The position numbers were made by a program, and so were the translations under genes. This document shows, one piece after another, positions 44,801-56,800 of a stretch of 64,000 nucleotides of DNA; position 1 is the stretch's first letter; each line of letters opens with the position of its first letter. The notes beneath the pieces are model-generated. The model saw nothing but the letters and a program-made list of their open reading frames with translations. It did no database searches and was not told the DNA's origin. The stretch is from Tridacna crocea (taxonomy: Eukaryota > Mollusca > Bivalvia > Cardiida > Cardiidae). The DNA lies in contig OX031061.1 of assembly GCA_943736015.1 (NCBI GenBank), positions 17,679,290 through 17,743,289 on the forward strand, written 5' to 3'.

Positions 44801-47800
44801 TTTGAGATTAATTCATGAAAGTGTTACGGGAGATCACTTCTTCCATACTGCATAGCTTTCCTACATAAAGTCAATACCTGACAACGGTGTTAGAGAGAAT
44901 TCTCTTTGGCTCAGTGGTTATGGTATTGGTCTTTTAATCCTTGAAGAATGATGATATTTGTCTCTTAAAGAGTTCAAATCCCGCCTGATGTTTCTTTCCT
45001 AAGGTTGATGAAAGTCGGTGTACCTTAACCCTTTACTCCATAGATACCCATTTCTACGCATTGCTTGTAGGAGTCTTTGGAAAACATTGTGGCAAAAGGT
45101 GAAATTGCTCATGAAGAGCAATTTCACCTTTTGTCACAATGTTTTCTATGCTATCAAAAAGTGTCATATACACATAAGAAACGGCTTCATCCTTGCTGTA
45201 ATGTAGAGTCATTTAGAGATATTTAGAGAATTGCCTTATGGAGTAAAGGGTTAAATGAATATTTGACATTTAGGTGGAGTATTTTTTGAAAAAGATGATA
45301 CTGGCTACGAAATCACAGATGAATAAACACAAAACACCAGATCAACCTGGTAAGAGACTTTATTTCTAACATTTATTCTCAGAGGTATTGAATTTAAAAG
45401 GATTTTCAGATTTCTTGCGTCGAAAAACTAATAAACTAGCAATAATTGAAATAAAAGGGTATATATATTCGCCAGCCATTCTTGAAGACATTCTGCATCT
45501 TATTTCCTTCGAATCCTCTAAAGTTAAAAGTAACACAACTTCCAATCAATCTGTTTGAACATTACAATTTGTCATGAAATCACCCCTTGTTTTGAGTACC
45601 ATATAGCTATTGTGTCTGATCTTATACATATTTGATATTAGATTCTGTGACATCACAGAAGCAATATAATTATTATGCCAATTGACCTTTCTGCCGATTT
45701 TGATGGACAGGTCTACCAAAGTCTTATCGGCCAATGAAAACATAGCACTGGGCATTATGTAAAGAAAAGAGTCTGACACAATTTCTGGTTAGCTTGTCAG
45801 GCTTGACCACCAATATAACGCGTTACCAAGGGGGGGGCGTGCAAAACTCGCATTTACAAATAGGTCAATTATTGCAGCATTTTATTTTTGCCTGTAATTC
45901 CTAAAGCACTGTAAATCCCTAATGTATTTAGAAATAAAAAAAAATGTTATTAGTTATTTTTAGTGTAAAAAACTTTAGGAAATTATCTTTATAAGAAGAG
46001 GATGGCTGAAATAATAGGTTTAACCCTTTCCCAAACGATAAATTTTGGACCCTTCCAAACTGAAAGAGTTTGCAGACGACAATTTTAGATTTGGAGAAAA
46101 TGGCAGAAAGTTCTCAAAAAGGGTAGAAAACACTGTGGGAAAAGGAGAAATTGCTCGTTACGAGCAATTTCTCCTTTTCCCACAGTGTTTTCAAAAGACT
46201 TTTACCGCAGACATGTAAAAACCAGGACTTGTTTGGGAAAGGTTTAAACGTGTCATCCAAATGTGTGTCTGAAATGATACGGGTAATACTCAATAAAATT
46301 TACAGCTATTTATAGCACTGCTGATGTAGTCAAAACTTTGGCTGATTTCCAATTTGAATGTGTGTTTCATTGTCATAGCTCAGAAGTGATTGGTGTAGAT
46401 CCAAGACCACACAACACATTCTGACACCCTTTAACCTATTCCCACACATTTTGTACTTTTTACAACCCTGAGAAAGAAGCCTGTAGAAAACACTGTTGGA
46501 AAAGGAGAAAATGCTGGTAACCAGCATTTTCTTCTTTCCCCGCAATGTTTTCTACCCTTCATAAAACAAATTTCAAATTTTCAGTCACTCCTATTTTGTC
46601 ATCTACAAATGCTTTCAGTTTGGACAAATCTAAAATTTTGTCATTTGATAATGAGATAAGCTTTACAGTTCTCTACTATCACTGTCTTTTTTTTACATTT
46701 TTTTTCTTTTTTTATTAACACAGAGCCTTCAAAAGCACCATTAGAGGTAAGAATTTTATTCATGTACATGAACTCTTAATCCTTTACCAAACAACAAAAT
46801 TTTTGATGACAAAATAAAAGTTACCCAAAAATTGAAATTTGTTTCCAGCAGGGTAGAACACATACTGGGAAAAGAAGAAAATGCTGGTTACCAGCATTTT
46901 TTTCCTTTTCTTACAATGTTTTCAGAAGGCTTCTATCTCAGGATTGTAAAAACCAGGGATTGTTTGGTAAACGGTGAATATGAAAAAAAGTATAAAGTTA
47001 TATACATATGATCTATGCTTCGTTTGAACTCTTTACCAAACAACAAAAATTCAGACTTCTAATTGAAAGGATTTGCAGACCACAAATTAAAAGGTTGTTC
47101 AAATGGCAGAATAGTCTTTGATAGAGGAGAAAACATTGTGGGAAAAGGAGAAAATGCTGGTTACATTTTCTCCTTTTCCCATTATGTTTTCAAAAGTTTT
47201 TTTTTTTCCAAGGGTCGTCCAAGCACTTAACCCTTTAACACGCAATCCCAAGTTTTCACAACCCTGAGAAAGCAGCCTCCTAAAATTTGTCAGAAAATGC
47301 AGGGGACCATTTATAAATGCTTTCTCTATCTCATAGAAGCAATTACCATAATTTTATGGGCAATGGTTTTGTTGTCTGCAAATCTTTTCAAGTTGAACCA
47401 GTCTGAAATTTATGTTGTTTGGTAAAGAGTTAACCCTTTACCACATAATCCCTACTTTTGACACCCCTGAGAAAGAAGCCTTTTGAAAACACCGTAGGAA
47501 AAGGAGAAAATGCTGGTGACCAGCATTTTCTCCTTTTCCCACAGTTTTTTCTATCCTTCCCAGAACAAATTTCAATTTTTCAGTCACCTTTATTTTGTTG
47601 TCTGTAAATGCTTTGAATTTGGACCAGTCTAAAATTTTCTCGTGTGGTAAAGAGTTAACCCTCATCCTGCACATAAATAAAATAAAACCTTCAAGTCTAG
47701 TTGTACACAATTGACAGGCAGCTGCTGGTACAAAGTAACATTATGTGCAACTCTCCGCCAGACAAAATATTGGAAACATCCAAATGGAAGCCATTCTCTG

Positions 47801-50800
47801 ATGACAAATGATGGCTCAAGTGATGATTTCATTCTTTGATGGGTAGAAAACATCATGGAAAAAGGAGGAAATGCTGGGGTAACTAGTGTGTGGTATAGAG
47901 TTAATGTTGATCAAATTCCGATTTCAAAGACAAATCATCTGATTGGCAAAGGCAGAAATTCTCTACTAGCCAAATGTGTAGTCTAAGAATTGAGAATCAG
48001 AACAATGGTTAGAATTATCTGTGAGTATGATTTTTATAACCCTGGTTTTCCTTTCAGACATGGCTAGATGTTGTGGGCAGTTTAGTGAACAATGAACAAT
48101 ACGACTATTCCAGATGTCTCTCTAAGGTAAGGGACAAGTCTGTGACTTCTGCTGTAGCAAGAAGGCTGGAGACCATTTCATCACAAGCTTTGTCTTTAAC
48201 CCTTTGCTAAAGGATCCCTGGTTTTGAAGACACTGAGAAAGAAGCCTTTTGATAACATTGTGGGAAATGGAGAAAATGCTGGTTACCAGCATTTTCTTCT
48301 TTTCCCACAATGTTTTCTGCCTTGCTGGAAACAAATTTGAAATTTTGAGTTATGTTTATGTTGTTGCCTGCAAGTGCTTTCAGTTTGGACCAGTCTAAAA
48401 TTTTGTTGTTTGGTAAAGAATTAATTTCCCTCTTTCTCTTTGATTTTGAGTTTAGAAAAAGGGATGAAAGAGAGAAAAAATGAAAAGTTTAGTATATTCT
48501 AAAGCCTTAACCTGTTATCAGATGACAAAATATTGGCCTTGTCCAAATTAAAAGCATTCACAGACAACATTTTAAAGGTGTTTCAAATGGTGTAATCTTT
48601 CTTTGATAGGGTAGAAAACATTGTGGAAACAGGAGAAAATGCTGCTTACCAGCCTTCTAAAAAATTGTTGGAAAGGGAGAAAATGCTGGTTTCCAGCATT
48701 TTCTTCTTTTCCAACAATGTTTTCTTCTCTTCTAAAGTCAAGTTATTGTTGGGTTACATTTGTTTTGTCATCTGCATATACTTTCAATTTTGACAAGTTC
48801 AAAATTTTGTCATTTGGTAAAGAGTTAAGCCCTGCTCTGTGTAAAGGGGGCTTAATGTATCTGCGAAAAGGATTGTTCCAGCTCAGCCTGCCTAGTTTGC
48901 ACAGGCTGACATGGGTTGATACTTTCTGCTTTTGATAAGGTTTCTGCATTTCCAAAGACTATTCTGTGTCCAGGTCCTGTAGATTGGTAGACTTCCACAT
49001 TCACAGATCTATTATTTGATGTTATGTTTGAAATATGCGAAAAGGGACAACATGGCAAATGAAACAGGTGTTGACCCTAACCAGACAGTGTGGATTGCGC
49101 AGGCTGACCAGGGTCGATACTTTTCGCTTTTATAAACATGATAATTTTACCTTACTATACAAGTATTTTTTAACTGTCAACTTAAACTGACCTACACTCT
49201 CTTTGATCTGTTTTAACCCATTACCACACAATCCCTACTTTTGACGACCCTGAGAAAGAAGCCTTTGAAAAACATTGTGAGAAAAGGAGAAAATGCTGGT
49301 AACCAGCATTTTCTCCTTTTCCAACAGTGTTTTTTACCCTTCCCAGAACAAATTTCAATTTTTCAGTCACTTTTATTTTATCGTCTGCAAATGCGTTCAA
49401 TTTGGACCAGTCTAAAATTTTCTTGTGTGGTAAAGAGTTAACTCTTTACCACACAATCCCGACTTTTAACGACCCTGAGAAAGAAGCCTTTTGAAAACAT
49501 TGTGGGAAAAGGAGAAAATGCTGGTAACCAGCATTTTCTCCTTTTCCCACAATGTTTTCTACCCTTCACAAAACAAATTTCAAATTTTCAGTCACTTTTA
49601 TTTTATCGTCTCCAAATGCTTTCAATTTGGACCAGTCTAAAATTTTCTTGTGTGGTAAAGAGTTAAACTAATTGATGTACAGAATTTCCAGATTGTCCCT
49701 TTTCACGTGATGGGTCACATGCACCACATAGACATTTAACCTCTTTTCCAGAGCATGGTTCTTTAGTGGGTTGATATTATTGGTGGCATTTTAGGTCATA
49801 TTGTAAGTGTTATAATGTGTGATTTAGGATAAGAATTTTCACCCCATTTCATTGGATTAGTGGATAATTATGTTTATTTTATGCTTTCTTGTGGGTTATC
49901 GAGAAATATCGGTGAAATATTTTGCGATATTTCATGGAAATACCGATTTTATATTTTAAGTCTTTAATTGATGGCAAAACAGTTGTTTCTGCGCACTAAC
50001 TACCTAGATAAAAATGCATGTGCCTCACAACCAGATGGAAATATGATGTAATTTACCTTACATTTCTAGCGCTTGACTTAACGTTTTAATGAGTTGCTAT
50101 GTGGAGGGGGGTACACCATGGGGAACAACCGAAAGAACTCTACTTGACTTTGATAAAGTTCCCCTCAGAAAGGGTTAAAAGCAGGAAATGAAATGAATAC
50201 TTGTTTTTTACGGTGAACAATTGCAATTTATTTCATCATTAGAATGTCATTGGTAATATTTTCAGGAGTGACTCAGCCACTCGCGAAAATATTACTGATG
50301 ATGTTCACTCATTGAAATAAAATTTGATCTTTCCCCGTAAAAAAACGAATATCCTCTATATCTGTCTTATGTTACAGGTGATGGCATTCATATCTCACTT
50401 TGAGGAGTTTCCGAGGGGAGATATAGAGGGTCACCCACAGCCAGATTATAAGGTTATTTATAAATATCTGTCTCAGATACTGGAGGACAACAAAAGTGAG
50501 GATATTGAAGAACTTGGCCCACTAGGTACTGTGTCATTGCTTTAACCCAGGTGTTTACATGTTTGCAGTATATGTCTTTTAACAACACTGTCGGAAAAGG
50601 AAAAATTGCTTGAAAGGAGCAATTTCATCTTTTCCTACAAAGTTTTCTATGCTTTGGAGAACTTCCCACCATTTTAATCAAATTTAAAATTGTCTTCTAC
50701 ATGCTCTTTCAACTTTGAAAGTCTCAAATTGGTCGTTTTGGAAAGGGTTAAATGTTTATTATTTAACAAAAGTTATGGCTTGTCTTAATTTTCAGATGAC

Positions 50801-53800
50801 AAATTAAAATGTAACTCAAAACTTGAAATTTGTGCTTGGATGGGTAGAAAAACATTCAGGGAAAAGGAGAAAATGCTCGTTACCAGGATTGTCTTCTTTT
50901 CCACAGTATTTACAAGTTTTCTCTTCTGTGCATATTATATTCTTTGAAGATTCGACCTATGACACATCACTTATTCCCATATACCAGGAAAAAGTAGGTC
51001 TTATTCTGAAGCTATAAGCCTATTACCCATGCATGTAGGGGCTGTTTTGATAAAAAGCCATTGTATAGGTTACATGCAAGCCGGTCATAGCTGAATAAAT
51101 CACGCCACGTAGCATCTCATTGAGTAAACATTTTTATACCACCGCAAAACGAATGCTTTTGGGGGTATACTGGAATACCTGTTCGTCTGTGTGTCCATCT
51201 GTCCATCCATCCATCCTTGTGTCCATCTGTATTCAAAATACTTGTAATTTTGTGTCGCAAATTCCTCCTACAGTTTTCCTTCAATGGTATTGAAACTTTG
51301 CACATATACTGATCATATATTGAAGATTTGCAAGATGCAATTTTGAAGTGTCAAACTCTTCCTGGTTGAGGAATTGTCTTCCCTTGAACTTGACACTTTT
51401 TTCTGTCAAAGCGCTGGGGGGGGGGGGGGTATTAAGTCACTTTCAGTGACAGCTCTAGTTTCTTTTTGAAATTCAAAGTAACAGTTCTTTTTTTGAAAAG
51501 TGGTTCAGTTCTGTACCCAGAATGCTCAAGTAGATAGATGTATATTTGTAGAATGCCATCTAGAAGGAGATAAAGCAAGTTCTCTTTCTCGGGGTTATCA
51601 AAAGTCAAGATTATGTGGTAAAGGATTAACCCTTTACCATACAGTTCCGAATTTTCATGACCCTGCTGAAGAGGCTTTTTGAAAACATTGTTGGAAAAGG
51701 AGAAAATGCTGGTAACCAGGATTTTCTCCCTCTTCCACAATGTTTTCTACCAAAGCAAGATTGCACCATTTGAACCACATTGAAATTGTCGTCTGCAAAT
51801 GGTTTCAATTTGGACAAATTTTGAAACCATTTGCAGACAAGGTCAAGTTCAATTTTTGTCAAACATTTTGTAATCTGGTAATGGATTAAATGTTTACGGG
51901 ATGATGTGGTCCTAGTCTCATCAAAATCTAAAGTGCATTTATACTATCCCTTGTTCACAAAATTTTAGACTTGCCCAAACTGAAAAAATTTTCAGATGAC
52001 TTATTACATGTGGATCGACTGATAGGATTTTTCTCTTAACTCTTTAGTCTCTTTACGAAACGACAACTTTTTTGACTGGACCAAATTTGTAACATCTGCA
52101 GACAACAAATTAAAACTTGTTAATATGATGATTTCTGACTTTTATATGGTAGCATTTGCAGATGACAAAATTCAGTTGACTCAAAAATTGAAGTTTGGTT
52201 TGGGAAGGGTAGAAAAGATTGTGGGAAAAGGAGAAAATGCTGGTAACCAGCATTTGCTCTTTTTCTCAGTGTTTTCAAAAGGCCTCTTCATCAAGGTCGT
52301 GAAAACCAGTGAATGTTTGGTAGAGGTTAGAAAGCACAGCTAGAAATTGAGAAAATGGTGGTTACCGGAATTGTCTTCTCATCCCTCAATGTTTTTAAAT
52401 ACTTTCTTGGGGTCATTAAAAGTCTGTAATAAGTAGTGGATTAAGGACATGTATCTGTGAAAGGGTAGAAAACACTGTTTACAAAATCCCTTTGCCACAC
52501 AATCCCTACTTTTAATGACCCTGACAAAGAAGCCTATTGAAAACATGGTGGAAAAAGGAAAAAAAAAATGCTGTTAACCAGCATTTTCTCTTTTTCCAAT
52601 CATGTATTCTACCTTTTCCAAAACAAATTTCAAATCTTTAGAAAGTTTCAGTCTAAAATTTTGTCATTAGGTAAAGAGTTCACATTTAATACCATTTTGT
52701 TTTTGTTCCAGAATGCTGTGTTGTGGTGGACTTGCTGCATAGTTTAATGGAAGTGTTTAGTGAATGTGACCTCTCTGTGCAGTTTAATGTGTTGCGATGG
52801 AAATATTTCCTCCTCAACGAGAGAGATCACTTGGGACACCCGATACCAGAATTGCTGCGTCAAGCTTCAGAAAATGGTAGGAATTCATGTGATGAGATAC
52901 GAGACATGGTCTTTAAAAAGGGGATTAACTCTTTACCACATGAGAAAATTTTAGATTGGTCCAAATTGAAAGCATTTGCAGACGACAAAATAAAGATGAC
53001 TGAAAGATTCAAATTTGATTTGGGAAAGGTAGAAAACACTGTGGGAAAAGGAGAAAATGCTGGTCACCAGCATTTTCTCCTTTTCCCACAGTGTTTTCAA
53101 CAGGCTTTTCTCTCAGGGTCGTTAAAAGTTGGGATTGTGTGGTAAGGAGTTAGATGCATATTGCAAACACTATGTATTCAGGTCAGCTTGCACAGTTCAT
53201 TCAGAATGACCTTGGTCAAAACTTTTGGCTTTTGGTCAATCTTCTGCATGTCAAAGGACCAGTCTGTCATGTGATTGTTAGACAAAATTGATTTTAAAGA
53301 TCCATCATTGTATGGCCTGCAACACGTTAAAAAGGGCATTTGGACATTTCTGGTAAGTTTTCTTGGTTGGTTGTATTGGGGTTTAACCCCACTTTAACAG
53401 CTAAGGTCATATCTTGGCGATTGGTGATGCAGATGTGTTTCCTGGCTTTCTCACACCGGTACTAACACGACTTTCTTTCAAAAGCCACCGCCTACTTTTC
53501 TCACATGCTTCAGCAGAGGTTAGAGGTAAAAATATGCCGGAGAGAAAATTCGCCTCAACCGTGTATCAAACTCACAACCACCAAGTCTGACACGCTTGCC
53601 ACTGAGCCATTCGGGCGGGCTTGTTTTGTCGGCTACAAATGCTTTTGATTTGGACAAACCTAAAATTCTGTCGGCTATAAATGCTTTCGGTTTGGACAAA
53701 CCTATAATTTTGTCATTTGGTAATGAGTTAATAGAGTCAGTGAAAACCAGGGATTGTTTGGTTAAGAGTTAATAACAAGATCAGAGCAGGTATATACAAC

Positions 53801-56800
53801 TGACACAGCTGAAATTAATCTACCTTGCACAGTGCCACTGGAATATAGCCAGCCTCATTCTGTCAGATGTTTACTGCAAATCCATGACCTTTCTGTTACT
53901 TTTCTAAACCCTTCAGCCCCGCCCGGGTGGCTCAGTGGTGAGCGTGTCGGACTCCTGGCCTGGTGGTTGTGAGTTCAATACACGGTTGAGGCGAACTTTC
54001 TTTCCGGCGTATTTTCGCCTCTAACCTCTGCTGAAGCATGTGAGAAAAGTAGTCAGTGGCTTTGGAAAGAAAGTAGTGTAAGGAAACACATGTGCGTCAC
54101 CGACCGCCATGATATGACCTTAGCTGTTAAAGTGGCGTTAAACCCCAATACAACCAATCTAAACCCTTCAATATACCTTTCAATGTATTCACACCTTTAA
54201 CCTTTTACCAAGTGATAAAATTTTAGACTGGTCAAAATTGAAAGCACTTACAGACAACAACATAAATATGACTCAAAAACTGACATTTGTTTCCAGTAGG
54301 GTAGAAACATTGTGGAAAAAGGAGAAAATGCTGGTAACCGGCATTTCCCCTTTTCCCATGTTTTCTTCTCTTCCCAAAATAAATTTCAGTTTTTGAGTCA
54401 CAATTTTGTTGTCTGCAAATGCTTTCAGATTGAACCAATCTGAAATTCTGTCATTTGGTAGAGTTAAGTGATAATACACATGTTTGTATAGAAGTCTATA
54501 TTGGCATCACATACTGTTAATTCTTTTTTCTACAGATTTTGGAGAATTTTTAAAGGGTGTTGAGTCTTCCAGCAGTAAAGAAAAAGAGAGCATTAGTTCC
54601 ACAAAAGAAGGTATTGATATAATCATGTTTGTTTATTTGGTGTTACATGTCTCGCCATCGCTTCTATCATCAGTCCATGAATAGAGCACAACTAGGCTGG
54701 GGGTCAGAATAAATCTTACGTAACCATAGATATCTTTTTATACGCCCGAAGGGTCGTATTATGTTATACCCCCGGTCGTCCGTCCGTCTTGTGTGCTCAA
54801 CTCCTCCTACAGTTTTCATCAGAATTATTTGAAACTTGCCACAATGAATCTCCATGATGTCTAGTTATGCACTTGGGTCTTAGAATTTTAATCGCTGTTT
54901 CCGTTCCAAAATTATCTGCCCTTGATTTTTGAAAAAAAACAACTTTTCACACTGAATTTTTGTTCTGGCCATTACTTCCATACCATAAAAGGTATTAAAT
55001 TGAAACTACATACACTGATAGAACACATTATGGAGAAGTGCAGTGCACATGAAACATAAATCTGCCACTTTTATTTTTTGAGTTATTGCCCTTTGTTAAT
55101 TTTCAGTTTGAATTTTTGTCCAAGCCATAACTTCATAACTATAAAAGCTAATAACTTGCAACTTCATACACTGATAGAACACATTATGGAGAAGTGCAGT
55201 GCACATGAACCATAACTGCCACTTTTATTTTTTGAGTAACAGCCCTTTGTTGATTTTCAATTTGAATTTTTGTCCAGGCCATAACTTCTAAACTATAAAA
55301 GCTATTAACTTTGAACTTCATACACTGATAGATAACATTGTGGAGAAGTGCATCTCACATGAACCATAACTCTGCCACTTTTAGTTTTTGAGTTATTGCC
55401 CTTTGTTAATTTTCAGTTTGAATTTTTGTCCAGGCCATAACTTCCAAACTATAAAACCTAATAACTTGCAACCTCATATAGTGATAGAACACTTTATGGA
55501 GAAGTGCATTGCACATGAACCATAACTCTGCGACCTTTATCTTTTTTGTTATTGCCCTTTGTTAATTTTCAGTTTGAATTTTTGTCCAGGCCATAACTTC
55601 CAAACTATAAAAGCTAATAACTTGCAACTTCATACACTGATAAAACACATTATGGAGAAGTGCAGTGCACATAAACCATAACTCTGTTACTTTTATTTTT
55701 TTAGTTATTGCCCTTTGTTAATTTTCAGTTTGAATTTTTGTCCAGGCCATAGCTCCCAAACTTTAAAACCTATCATCTTGAAACTTCAAAGACTTATAGA
55801 ACACATTATAAAGAAGTGCACTGCACAAGAACCATAACTCTGCCATCGTTCTTTTTTAGTTATTGCCATTTGTTAGTTTTCTCTTTGAATTTTCGTCTGG
55901 GCCATGATTTTTAAAATATAAAAGCTATGATCTTGAACCTTTCAAAACTGATAGAACACCTTGTGGAGAACAGCAATTCACAAAATTTGTAACTGTGCCA
56001 CCCTTTCTTTTTTTAACTATTGCCCTTTAATATTTTTCACATATCATGGAGATTAACTACTCTTCATTCATGGCCCTTCGGTCATTTCAACTCATTTCAC
56101 TGACAAGCCCCTTAGGGCGTATATGCGCCGCTTTGCGAAGCTCTTGTTTACAAAATTCTGGTTGATGCGCCATAAAACACCATGCATTCATTCAGACACC
56201 AAAATTCTTATTATCTACGGCTGTCACAGCAATGTAGAAGTCAGTCAGAAGTAGTGTTACATTACTCCCAAGTTCAGAAAATCTTGAAAAAAAATACTAA
56301 GAAAAGTTAATTTTCTTCAGATTGGTTGATGAATACAGACACCAAACCTCTCTGTTTTGTTGCCATTTTATCAAAACTGTAATAATAATGAGAATTATTT
56401 GTAAAAGATGCAGTTTACAGGTGCCTGTACTGAACTGAAGAAGAATCATCCCAATGTGAGAATGTGAAAATGTTTTGGAGACAAGTGTTATCTCCTTTTT
56501 TAGTCTCGTTTTCCTCCTTGCCCAAAAAAAGCCTTATGCAGTGACTTACATTCCATTGGTTTGCCTGCAAAAGCTTCCAGTTGTGACAAGACTAGTGAGA
56601 TATTGTCATTTATTAACTCTTTACCACACAACCCCGACTGTTAACAACGCTGAGAAAGAAGCCTTTTGAAACATTGTAGGAAAAGAAGAAAATGCTGGTT
56701 ACCAGCATTTTCTCCTTTTGGCACAATGTTTTCTACCCTTCCCAAGACAAAGTTTTTTTGGGCTATGCTTATGTTGTCATCTGCAAATGCTTTCAATTTA

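Noticed and set aside
52877-53145. Open frame running on from SNAPC2 exon G
   Set aside because: It passes the donor GTAGGA into a MITE. Splicing to exon H keeps the conserved order and phase.
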